A stretch of DNA of 64,000 nucleotides, from NCBI RefSeq assembly GCF_024171865.1, contig NZ_JAMTCN010000003.1, positions 124,001 through 188,000 of the forward strand. Reading direction: 5' to 3'. The notes under the pieces were generated by a model. The model did not search any database, had not been told where the DNA came from, and worked only from the letters and a program-made list of their open reading frames with translations. Shown piece by piece: positions 37,916 to 45,334 of this stretch (the first letter of the stretch is position 1; each line of letters begins with the position of its first letter). Position numbers and translations under genes: made by a program. This DNA is from Prauserella aidingensis (lineage in GTDB: Bacteria; Actinomycetota; Actinomycetes; Mycobacteriales; Pseudonocardiaceae).

Positions 37916-39430
37916 ATGCGGACGGTGTCCGGGGCCACCGACCGGGTGGTCGTGGTCGGTGCGGGCCTGTCCGGCCTGTCGGCGGCGTTGCACCTGACCG
38001 GTGCGGGCAGGCGCGTCACGGTGCTGGACAGCGCGCCACAGCCCGGCGGCCGCGTGGCCACCGAGGAGATCGGCGGGCACGCGTTCGACACGGGTGCCAC
38101 GGTGCTGACGATGCCGGAGCTGCTCGACGAGGCGTTCGCGGCCGTCGGCGAGAAGACGGCCGACCGGCTGACCCTCACGCGGCTCGACCCGGCGTACCGG
38201 GCACACTTCGCCGACGGTTCGTCGCTGAACCTGTACACCGAGCCCGAGGCGATGGAGGCCGAGCTGCGCGCCGTCGTCGGGCCGCGGGAGGTCGACGGGT
38301 ATCGCAGGCTGCGCCGGTGGATGACCGAGCTGTACACGGCCGAGGCGGAACACTTCATCGGCGGCAACTTCGACAGCCCGCTGGACCTGTTGCGCGCCGA
38401 GGCGCGGCCCGCGCTCGCCCGGCTCGTCGCGCTCGGTGGGTTCGGCAGGCTGTGGCCGAAGGTCGCCGGGTTCGTGACCGACGACCGGGTGCGGAGGCTG
38501 TTCTCGTTCCAGGCGCTGTACGCGGGGCTCGAACCGCGGTGGGCGCTCGGGGCGTACGGCGCCATCCCGTTCATGGACACCGTGGGCGGCGTGTCGTATC
38601 CGGAAGGTGGGATGGGCGCCATCGCCACCGCGATGGCCGACGCGGCCGACCAGGCCGGTGCCACCGTCCGTACCGGCACCCACGTGGCGTGGCTCGAACG
38701 CGTCGGCGACCGGGTGCGCGCGGTCCGCACCGGCGACGGCGAACGCATCGCATGCGACACCGTCGTGCTCGCGACCGAGCCGACCACAGCCCACCAGCTG
38801 CTCGGCATCCGGCCGCGCAGGCTCGTCCGGCCGCGGTACTCGCCGTCGGCGGTCGTCCTGCACGGCGAGACCTCGCGCACCTGGGACGCGCTGGACCACC
38901 ACACGATCTTCTTCGGCGCCGCCTGGCACGACACGTTCCGCGAGATCGTCCGCGACGGCAGGCCGATGGCCGATCCGTCGCTGCTGGTCACCCGTCCCAC
39001 GGCGACCGACCCTGCGCTCGCCGCCGACGGCAGGCAGCTCGTGTCCGTGCTCGCGCCCGCGCCGAATCTGCACACGGGGCCGCTGGACTGGCCGCGCCTG
39101 GCCCCGGCCTACCGCGACGAGCTGCTGCGCACGTTGCAGGCCCGTGGCCTCGACGGGTTCGCCGACGAGTTCCACCTCCATCGCATGGACACCCCGCACG
39201 ACTGGGCCGCCCGCGGCATGGCGGCGGGGACGCCGTTCTCGCTCGCGCACACGGCGGCCCAGACCGGGCCGTTCCGGCCGGGCAACCTCGTACGCGGCGC
39301 GGCCAACGTCGTGCTGGCGGGATCCAGTACCCGGCCCGGCGTGGGCATCCCACCGGTGCTGATCTCCGGGCGGCTCGCCGCCGAGCGCATCACGGGCCGC
39401 GCGACGTCGGAGCGGGCCGGACGACCGTGA
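37916..39430 (+). CDS. crtI: Phytoene desaturase
   Basis: A 504-residue FAD enzyme that desaturates phytoene. The dinucleotide site VVVVGAGLSGLSAALHLTGAGR is at 11-33. The conserved CrtI segments TGATVLTMPELLDEAF, GLEPRWALGAYGAIPFMDTVGGVSYPEGGM and the C-terminal AGSSTRPGVGIPPVLISGRLAAERI are present. The last matches the carotenoid oxidase signature. ATG 37916 is used, and an in-frame start at 37865 adds 17 unconserved residues. Its stop overlaps the crtB GTG start (GTGA). Confidence 0.93.
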   Translation: MRTVSGATDRVVVVGAGLSGLSAALHLTGAGRRVTVLDSAPQPGGRVATEEIGGHAFDTGATVLTMPELLDEAFAAVGEKTADRLTLTRLDPAYRAHFADGSSLNLYTEPEAMEAELRAVVGPREVDGYRRLRRWMTELYTAEAEHFIGGNFDSPLDLLRAEARPALARLVALGGFGRLWPKVAGFVTDDRVRRLFSFQALYAGLEPRWALGAYGAIPFMDTVGGVSYPEGGMGAIATAMADAADQAGATVRTGTHVAWLERVGDRVRAVRTGDGERIACDTVVLATEPTTAHQLLGIRPRRLVRPRYSPSAVVLHGETSRTWDALDHHTIFFGAAWHDTFREIVRDGRPMADPSLLVTRPTATDPALAADGRQLVSVLAPAPNLHTGPLDWPRLAPAYRDELLRTLQARGLDGFADEFHLHRMDTPHDWAARGMAAGTPFSLAHTAAQTGPFRPGNLVRGAANVVLAGSSTRPGVGIPPVLISGRLAAERITGRATSERAGRP

Positions 39431-40323
39431 GTACCGCACGCCCCGCCGTCACGGGCCGGTCCCTGCCGCCCGCGTTCCGTGTCTGCAGACGGATCGCAGC
39501 GCGGCACGGCCGCACCTACTTCCTCGCCACGTTGCTGCTGCCCGCCCACGCCAGGCCGGCCACGTACGCGCTGTACGCCTTCGCGCGGCAGGTGGACGAC
39601 GCCGTCGACCTGCCCGGCGGCGATCCGCACCGGGCCCTCGACGACGCCACGCGACTGCTCGACGACGTCTACGCGGGCCGCGACGTCACCGGGCCCGTCG
39701 CGACGGCACTGGCCGACACGGTCCGGCGTTACCGCCTCCGGCGCGCCTGGTTCGACGCGTTCCTGCACTCGATGCGGATGGACCTGCACATCACCGAGTA
39801 CCCGACGTTCGACGCGCTCGGCGAGTACGTCCACGGCTCGGCGCGTGTCATCGGACTGCAGATGCTGCCGGTGCTGGGTACGGCCGCCCCGCGGGAGGAA
39901 GCCGAGCCGTACGCCGCCGCGCTGGGCGAGGCGTTCCAGCTGACGAACTTCCTGCGCGACGTGGGCGAGGATCTGCGCCGCGGCCGCGTGTACCTGCCCA
40001 CCGAGGAACTCGCCGCGTTCGATGTGGACCGTCCCCTGTTGGAGTGGTCCGCCGCGACCGGCCGCACCGACGCCCGCATCCGCCGCGCATTGCGCTGGTT
40101 CGTGGCCCACAACCACGCCGTCTATCGGCGCGCCCTGCCCGGTGTCGCGTTGCTACGGCACGAGTCGAGGCCGTGCGTGAGAACGGCACTGACTCTCTAC
40201 CGCGGAATTCTCGACGAGATCTCGCGAGCCGATTACGACATCGTGAACAGGAGAGTGGTCGTGGGGAAAGCCCGCCGCAGCGGCGTTGCCGCACGGGCGT
40301 TGGCGACTAGGCTGGTGACATGA
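39427..40323 (+). CDS. crtB: Phytoene synthase
   Basis: A 298-residue head-to-head prenyl synthase joining two geranylgeranyl diphosphates. The two Asp motifs DDAVD (57-61) and RDVGED with TNFLRDVGEDLRRGRVYLP (about 175-195) are both present. GTG 39427 overlaps the crtI stop by 4 bp. The stop overlaps the next gene (ATGA), so the F420 oxidoreductase is in the same operon. No lycopene cyclase is visible in this window. Confidence 0.94.
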   Translation: MSTARPAVTGRSLPPAFRVCRRIAARHGRTYFLATLLLPAHARPATYALYAFARQVDDAVDLPGGDPHRALDDATRLLDDVYAGRDVTGPVATALADTVRRYRLRRAWFDAFLHSMRMDLHITEYPTFDALGEYVHGSARVIGLQMLPVLGTAAPREEAEPYAAALGEAFQLTNFLRDVGEDLRRGRVYLPTEELAAFDVDRPLLEWSAATGRTDARIRRALRWFVAHNHAVYRRALPGVALLRHESRPCVRTALTLYRGILDEISRADYDIVNRRVVVGKARRSGVAARALATRLVT

Positions 40324-41099
40324 CCTCCAGGAACGTCCGAATTGGACTGCAGCTGCAGCCACAGCACGCCGACTACGACACGATGCGCCGGACCGCCGCC
40401 GCGGCGGAGGAACTCGGCGCGGACATCCTGTTCAACTGGGACCACTTCTTCCCCCTCACCGGCGACGCGGACGGCAAGCACTTCGAGTGCTGGACGATGC
40501 TCGGCGCCTGGGCGGAACAGACGTCGGAGATCGAGATCGGCGCGCTCGTCACGTGCAACAGCTACCGCAACCCGGAACTGCTCGCGGACATGGCCCGCAC
40601 CGTCGACCACATCTCCGGCGGCCGGCTGATCCTCGGCATCGGCGCGGGCTGGTTCCAGAAGGACTACGACGAGTACGGCTACGAGTTCGGCACCGCGGGC
40701 AGCCGCATCGCCGAGCTGGGCGAGGCACTGCCTCGGATCGAGAGCAGGCTCGGCAAGCTCAACCCGGCCCCGACCCGCGACATCCCGATGCTGATCGGCG
40801 GTGGCGGTGAGAAGAAGACGCTCCGCCTGGTGGCCCGGCACGCGGACGTCTGGCACGGCTTCGGCGACGTCGAGACGGCCAAGCACAAGCTGTCGGTGCT
40901 CGACGGCCACTGCGCCGACATCGGCCGCGACCCGTCGACGATCGAACGTTCCGTCGGCGTCCAGGGCGCCCCCGAGGACTCGGGTGACCAGCTGCTGGAC
41001 CTGGGCATCACCATGTTCACCGTCAGTGCCGGCGGGCCGGACTACGACCTGTCGACCCTCAAGAAGTGGCTGGCCTGGCGCGACGCGCAGAACGGCTGA
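40320..41099 (+). CDS. LLM-class F420-dependent oxidoreductase
   Basis: A 259-residue TIM-barrel enzyme of the luciferase-like F420 family, with ADILFNWDHFFPL, the ISGGRLILGIGAGWF segment and IPMLIGGGGEKKTLRLVARHADVWHGFG. It probably uses F420H2 for hydride transfer. It is translationally coupled to crtB (ATGA), which hints at a link with carotenoid or prenyl chemistry, but a simple polycistronic neighbour is equally possible. The 3' end is followed by a 21-bp repeat array. Confidence 0.88.
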   Translation: MTSRNVRIGLQLQPQHADYDTMRRTAAAAEELGADILFNWDHFFPLTGDADGKHFECWTMLGAWAEQTSEIEIGALVTCNSYRNPELLADMARTVDHISGGRLILGIGAGWFQKDYDEYGYEFGTAGSRIAELGEALPRIESRLGKLNPAPTRDIPMLIGGGGEKKTLRLVARHADVWHGFGDVETAKHKLSVLDGHCADIGRDPSTIERSVGVQGAPEDSGDQLLDLGITMFTVSAGGPDYDLSTLKKWLAWRDAQNG

Positions 41100-41109
41100 C
41101 CTCTCCACT

Positions 41110-41172
41110 CGCGTGTTCCGCACCCGGCCACGCGTGTTCTGCGTTCGGGCTCGCGTGTTCTGCGCCCGGCAT
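41110..41172. repeat. Three-unit 21-bp tandem repeat, copy B
   Basis: Units start at 41110, 41131 and 41152, consensus CGCGTGTTCTGCGTTCGGGCT. It lies between the F420 gene stop and the convergent methyltransferase stop. It is related to the array at 6825-6887. Confidence 0.8.
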
Positions 41173-41198
41173 TCCTCCGACCACCTCTCGACGACGCG

Positions 41199-41993
41199 TT
41201 ACGGCGCGGCGGGGTCCTCGCGGGTGGCCTGCACGATGCTGACGCGCCCGAACGAGCGGTCGACGTGGGCGACCTCTCCGGCGTCGGCGAACCCGGCGCC
41301 GGAGAGCAGGTCGACCAGGGCGTTGCCGTAATTGCGCGCCGTTCGTGGCTCTTCCTCGGCCGTCGCGCGCAGCAGCCGTGTCAGCCGCCGCACGGCCTGC
41401 ACCGGGCTGCGGCCGTGCCCGTGGCCGTGCCCGTGGTCGTGCCCGTGGTCGTGTGCGTGGCCGTGTTCGTGCCCGGCGTCCTGCGGGCCGGGTGACGGAC
41501 CGCCGAAGTCGACGATCGTCACGGTGCCGCCCGGCCGCAGCACGCGGAAGGCCTCGCGGGCGAACGCCGTGCGGTCCTCGTCGGCGAGGTGGTGCAGCGC
41601 CAACGCCGAGACGACGTGGTCGAACGAACCGTCGCCGGAGGGCAGCCGGTCGGCGTAGCCCTGGGCGAGGGTGAGCGACGCCCGCCGCCTGCGGGCCTTG
41701 CGGGCCGCCCGGCGCAGGGCACCGGCGTCGGGGTCGAGTCCGGTGACCGCCGCCGTCGGTGTGGCCTCGAGCAGCGTCAGCGCGAGGTTTCCGGTGCCGC
41801 ATCCGACGTCGAGCACCGCCTGACCGGGTGCGACGCCCGCGGCGTCGACGCCGCGCCGGTGCAGCTCGCCGACGCCCAGCGCCCGCGAGAAGAGGTCGTA
41901 GATCGGCATCAGCCAGGTCTTGCCCATTCCCGGCAGGAACGGGCGGCCGTGTTCGTCGGTGGTGCGTTCGTCGACGATGCGTACGTCGGTCAT
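41199..41993 (-). CDS. Class I SAM-dependent methyltransferase with His/Gly-rich loop
   Basis: A 264-residue methyltransferase. Motif I VLDVGCGTGNLALTLLEA (about 60-77), GLDPDAGALRRAARKA, the FDHVVSALALHHL region and FRVLRPGGTVTIVDFGG define the fold. After this an insertion of about 20 residues alternates His with Gly, Asp or Ala, a putative metal-binding tract. The C-terminal part continues the domain (SGAGFADAGEVAHVDRSFGRV). ATG 41993. It is divergent from the AraC regulator and may be its target. Confidence 0.88.
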   Translation of the reverse strand: MTDVRIVDERTTDEHGRPFLPGMGKTWLMPIYDLFSRALGVGELHRRGVDAAGVAPGQAVLDVGCGTGNLALTLLEATPTAAVTGLDPDAGALRRAARKARRRRASLTLAQGYADRLPSGDGSFDHVVSALALHHLADEDRTAFAREAFRVLRPGGTVTIVDFGGPSPGPQDAGHEHGHAHDHGHDHGHGHGHGRSPVQAVRRLTRLLRATAEEEPRTARNYGNALVDLLSGAGFADAGEVAHVDRSFGRVSIVQATREDPAAP

Positions 41994-42081
41994 GGCGGCG
42001 CTCCCCGTGTCGGCGTGTGTGGTGTACCGATCCCAGGGTTGGACATTTCGCGGCCACGAGGCAGGACATACCTTGGTGGGC

Positions 42082-43092
42082 ATGGCACATTCGTCGGGCG
42101 ATGCGGAATCCGCCGCGGCCTCCACCACGTCGACGGCCGACGCCGCGGGCCGACAGGTGGGCGGCACCCGACGGCTGCGGACCGTGCGCCCGGACGGCAC
42201 GCCCGTCTACCGCCACGAGCAGCCGCCGAGCATGCCCGCCGTCACGGTGACCCGGCTCGGATCCCCACCCCCGTGCGACCCCGCCGACGGCGATCCGGGC
42301 TCTCACGACACGGCCGCCCCTCCGGAGCACCGGCACGCCCACGACTTCCTCGTGCTGACGTACGTCGAGCGGGACGTCGGCGCGATCGAGGTCGACGGCG
42401 TCGTCCGGCCGCTGCGGACCGGCGAGGTGCTCGCCCTGGCACCGGGGCGGGCCGTGACCCCGGTCGCGGGATCCGCGCCCGCGGACGGCAGTGCGTGGTC
42501 GGTCTCGTTCACGCCGGACGCCGTGCCCGCACTGGCGTCGGTGTCCCCACTGACGTGGAGCGGACATCCGCTGCTCGCCCTGTTCACACCGGACGCACCG
42601 ACCGCTCTCGTCCCCGAACGCGACCGCGACCGCTGGTCACGGCACCTGGCGGAGCTCGCCGCCGAGTTGGCCGCCCCGGAATGTCTCGGCGCGCGCGAAG
42701 CGGTCACCAGCCTGCTCACGCAGGTACTGATCGACGCGGCCCGCCTGGCCCCGCCGCAGCCCGACACGCGGGACGCGCTCGTGGAGCGGGTGTTCGACCG
42801 CATCGAGCAGACGTTCCGGGAGCCGGTGTCGGCGGCCGACGTCGCGTCCGCACTCGGGTACACGCCGGGACATCTGACCACGCTGATGCGTGAACGCACC
42901 GGCAGACCGCTGCTGGAGTGGATCACCGAGCGAAGGCTGACGGAGGTGCGCCGGATGCTCCGGGAGACCGACCTGCCGCTCGGGGTGGTGGCGGCACGGA
43001 CCGGCCTGCGCGACGCGTCGTACCTCGTGCGCCGCTTCCGCCAGCGCTACGGCATCACCCCGCAGCGCTGGCGCGAGTCCCAGACCGGGTAA
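42082..43092 (+). CDS. AraC-family transcriptional regulator
   Basis: A 336-residue regulator. The central cupin-like domain (about 75-170) has HRHAHDFLVLTYVERDVGAIEVDG. The C-terminal double HTH (about 235-336) has VSAADVASALGYTPGHLTTLMRERTGRPLLEWITERRL and GVVAARTGLRDASYLVRRFRQRYGITPQRWR. The N-terminal 50 residues are low-complexity Ala/Ser/Thr. Two direct GGACAT repeats 23 bp apart (42041 and 42064) lie before its start and could be its half-sites. It may control the divergent methyltransferase. It converges with the MFS gene with a 46-bp overlap of coding ends. Confidence 0.88.
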   Translation: MAHSSGDAESAAASTTSTADAAGRQVGGTRRLRTVRPDGTPVYRHEQPPSMPAVTVTRLGSPPPCDPADGDPGSHDTAAPPEHRHAHDFLVLTYVERDVGAIEVDGVVRPLRTGEVLALAPGRAVTPVAGSAPADGSAWSVSFTPDAVPALASVSPLTWSGHPLLALFTPDAPTALVPERDRDRWSRHLAELAAELAAPECLGAREAVTSLLTQVLIDAARLAPPQPDTRDALVERVFDRIEQTFREPVSAADVASALGYTPGHLTTLMRERTGRPLLEWITERRLTEVRRMLRETDLPLGVVAARTGLRDASYLVRRFRQRYGITPQRWRESQTG

Positions 43093-44240
43093 AGCCCGGC
43101 GGCCAGGAGCTGCGTCCCCGCCGCGACGAGGAGACACACCGTCAACGACCAGGCCAGCAACGCACCGGCGAGCGCGGTTCCCGCGGCGATCCCACCGATC
43201 TTCAGGCTCGCACCGAGCATGAACACGCGGGCGCGCACCTCCGCGTCCGCCTCGCGGTGCCGTACGGCGAACAACGCGGCCAGCTGCGGTCCCTCACCGA
43301 TCCCGCACACGGCCGCGGCCGCGATCGCGAAACCGGGGCCGGGTGCGACCGCCAGGAGGACACCGCCGCCGAGCACGAAGGTGCTCACCAGGAGCGTCGA
43401 ATCGGGCCGCGGCTGCCGTTTCAGGCGCGCCAGCACGGCGTTGGCGAGCAGTCCGGTCGCAGCGAGGACTGCCAGCAGCAGCGCGCCGCGGTCCGCGTCG
43501 CCGAACCACCGCATCCCCAGCACAGGACAGCACACGACGAACATGCCGACCCCGACGTACGACACGACCGACACGGTGGTCGCGCGCGACAGGGACGTGC
43601 TCCCCGCGATCGCGCGCAGCCCGGCGACGACCTCCGTGCGCACGCGGGAACCCGGCATCGACCCGCGCCCGCGACCGGCACTGGCGGACGGCAGCCCCAG
43701 GGCCGCAGGCACGCCGACGGCCACGACCGCCACCGACACCACGACGCCCGCCTGTCCGCCGACGAGGCCCGCCACCGCTGGGCCGGCGAGGCTCGCGACG
43801 CTGAAGGTCATCGCGTCGAGCCTGCTCGCGCGGTCGAGGCCGGATCCGGCGACGGCGGGCAGCTGCGACGACCAGCCACCCGCGACCACGGGGCTGAGCA
43901 GTCCGGCAGGCACCGCTGCGGCCACGGCGACGGGTGCGGACACGTGGCCGAGGCACAGGACCACGAGGCCGAGCCCCGCGGCGTAGCCCGCGAGAGCCCC
44001 GGCCAGCACGGGGCCGGGTCTGCCGGTGCGGTCCAGCAGTACGCCGATCACGGGACCGCCCACTGCCGCGGCCGCCGTCAACGCCGTCAGTACGGCCGGG
44101 CCCTGTGTGATCGAACCGGTCACGGCGACGGCCGCCAGCAGCAGCGCGGGACCGGACATCTCGTCGCCGGTGCGCGCCGCGAGCGCCCCGGCGAGGTACC
44201 CGGGCAGGCCACATCGAGGCCACGAGTAACGCCCTGACAC
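43047..44240 (-). CDS. MFS transporter
   Basis: A 397-residue transporter with about 11-12 spans. Small-residue-rich spans include TALTAAAAVGGPVIGVLLDRTGR, which contains a D-R-x-G-R motif A. A longer central loop (GLPSASAGRGRGSMPGSRVRTEVVAGLRAI) separates the two halves. A GTG at 44240 starts it, 17 bp from the divergent CGNR gene. -10-like TAACGT lies about 7 nt before, so a leaderless transcript is possible. The 3' end overlaps the AraC gene by 46 bp. Substrate unknown. Confidence 0.85.
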   Translation of the reverse strand: MSGRYSWPRCGLPGYLAGALAARTGDEMSGPALLLAAVAVTGSITQGPAVLTALTAAAAVGGPVIGVLLDRTGRPGPVLAGALAGYAAGLGLVVLCLGHVSAPVAVAAAVPAGLLSPVVAGGWSSQLPAVAGSGLDRASRLDAMTFSVASLAGPAVAGLVGGQAGVVVSVAVVAVGVPAALGLPSASAGRGRGSMPGSRVRTEVVAGLRAIAGSTSLSRATTVSVVSYVGVGMFVVCCPVLGMRWFGDADRGALLLAVLAATGLLANAVLARLKRQPRPDSTLLVSTFVLGGGVLLAVAPGPGFAIAAAAVCGIGEGPQLAALFAVRHREADAEVRARVFMLGASLKIGGIAAGTALAGALLAWSLTVCLLVAAGTQLLAAGLYPVWDSRQRCGVMP

Positions 44241-44257
44241 ATACGAGACGTTACACT

Positions 44258-44812
44258 GTGATCGTGCCAGGACGCGACGACCGACCACTCGGCAGTTCCG
44301 CACGCGCGGCCGCGACGCGGGCCGCCGATCTGGTGAACGTGCTTCTGACCGGCGAACCCGACGTGGAAGCGGTGCGCGCGGTTCTCGTGTCGCACGGCGA
44401 ACAGGAACCGCTCGACCTCACCGCGGCGGACCTTCCCCGCCTACGCGAGGCCGCACAGCGGTTGCGCACGGTGTTCGCGGCGACCACGGTCACGGCGGCG
44501 GCCGACGCTCTCAACGAGCTGCTCGTCCGTCACGCCCGTCCGCCGCGGCTGACCACTCACGAGGGAGCGCACCCGTGGCACGTGCACGTGGACTCCCACG
44601 ACGACGCGCCGTGGGACGAGTGGCTGATCGCCTCGTCCTGCCTGGCACTGGCGAACCTGCTCGCGGACCGGCAACACGCGCCGGGAGGACTGTGCGCCTC
44701 GGCGAGTTGCCGCAGGGCGTTCGCCGAACTCGGCGGCGGGAGTCCGCGGCGCTACTGCTCCACGCGGTGTGCGACCCGCGAACGTGTCGCGGCGCACCGC
44801 AGGCGCGAGTGA
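44258..44812 (+). CDS. CGNR zinc-finger protein
   Basis: A 184-residue protein: an N-terminal helical ABATE-type domain (ADLVNVLLTGEPDVEAVRAVLVSHG onward) and a C-terminal CGNR zinc finger with CASASCRRAF and YCSTRCATRERVAAHRRR, supplying four cysteines. CGNR proteins are predicted stress-linked transcription regulators in actinobacteria. The start is GTG 44258 or GTG 44264. TACACT at 44252-44257 is a plausible -10 for a leaderless start at 44264. It is divergent from the MFS gene, which is the natural candidate target. A bidirectional hairpin follows. Confidence 0.86.
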   Translation: MIVPGRDDRPLGSSARAAATRAADLVNVLLTGEPDVEAVRAVLVSHGEQEPLDLTAADLPRLREAAQRLRTVFAATTVTAAADALNELLVRHARPPRLTTHEGAHPWHVHVDSHDDAPWDEWLIASSCLALANLLADRQHAPGGLCASASCRRAFAELGGGSPRRYCSTRCATRERVAAHRRRE

Positions 44813-44813
44813 G

Positions 44814-44842
44814 GGCCGCGCGGCGCCGTCGTCCGCGCGGCC
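44814..44842. terminator. Bidirectional terminator
   Basis: A perfect 10-bp stem GGCCGCGCGG/CCGCGCGGCC with a 9-nt loop between the convergent CGNR and Rv2175c-like genes. Confidence 0.75.
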
Positions 44843-44858
44843 GGAGTGGAATCGCCCG

Positions 44859-45227
44859 TCAGAACGCCATCGCCTGGGCGCGGCGCTTGACCTCGGTGCC
44901 GTGACTGGTGCGCAGGGCGTTGATCGGTGTCGTACCGGGCAGCGACTCGTCTTCGGCGAACAGCCAGCGCAGCATCTCCGTACGGGTGAAACCGGCGTCC
45001 GACAGCACGGTGATCGTGCCGGCGAGGCCCTTGATCACGGCCCCGTCCCGCAGGAAATCGCCGGGAATCATCAGGTCGCCGTCCCGGCGGACGGCGATGA
45101 GGTGACCGTCCCGGAGCATCTGCCGAACCTTGTTCTGCGCCACGTTCAGCGTCTCCGCGACCTCGGCCACGGGTACGACCGCGACGTCGGCATCGAGCAC
45201 ATCGTCAGCCAGAGGGATTGCACTCAC
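44859..45227 (-). CDS. Rv2175c-family DNA-binding protein
   Basis: A 122-residue protein with an N-terminal winged-helix-like segment (VPVAEVAETLNVAQNKVRQMLRDGHLIAVRRDGDLMIPGDFL) and a C-terminal helical part FTRTEMLRWLFAEDESLPGTTPINALR. In Mycobacterium Rv2175c is a substrate of the kinase PknL encoded next to it, and phosphorylation alters DNA binding. The same adjacency exists here (pknL is divergent, 107 bp away). GTG 45227 follows GGTGGAG by 5 nt. Regulatory targets unknown. Confidence 0.9.
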   Translation of the reverse strand: MSAIPLADDVLDADVAVVPVAEVAETLNVAQNKVRQMLRDGHLIAVRRDGDLMIPGDFLRDGAVIKGLAGTITVLSDAGFTRTEMLRWLFAEDESLPGTTPINALRTSHGTEVKRRAQAMAF

Positions 45228-45320
45228 GTGCTCCACCCTGCCACACGCCACGCCGCGGAGGTGTCGTGCCAGGCTAATGGCGTAGCGGGGACACCGGACA
45301 CCACCGGCATCGCCCGGCCG

Positions 45321-45334
45321 TAGGATCCCACGGT
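45321..45334 (+). promoter_or_regulatory. -10 element of pknL, possibly leaderless
   Basis: TAGGAT at 45321-45326 is 8 nt before the pknL GTG (45335), where a transcript would start at or near the start codon. No clear -35 was found. Confidence 0.45.

Noticed and set aside
36586-39075. N-terminal extension of the DUF885 frame on the minus strand
   Set aside because: It is antisense to crtE and crtI. The family start MSVHDIANQ at 36585 is adequate.
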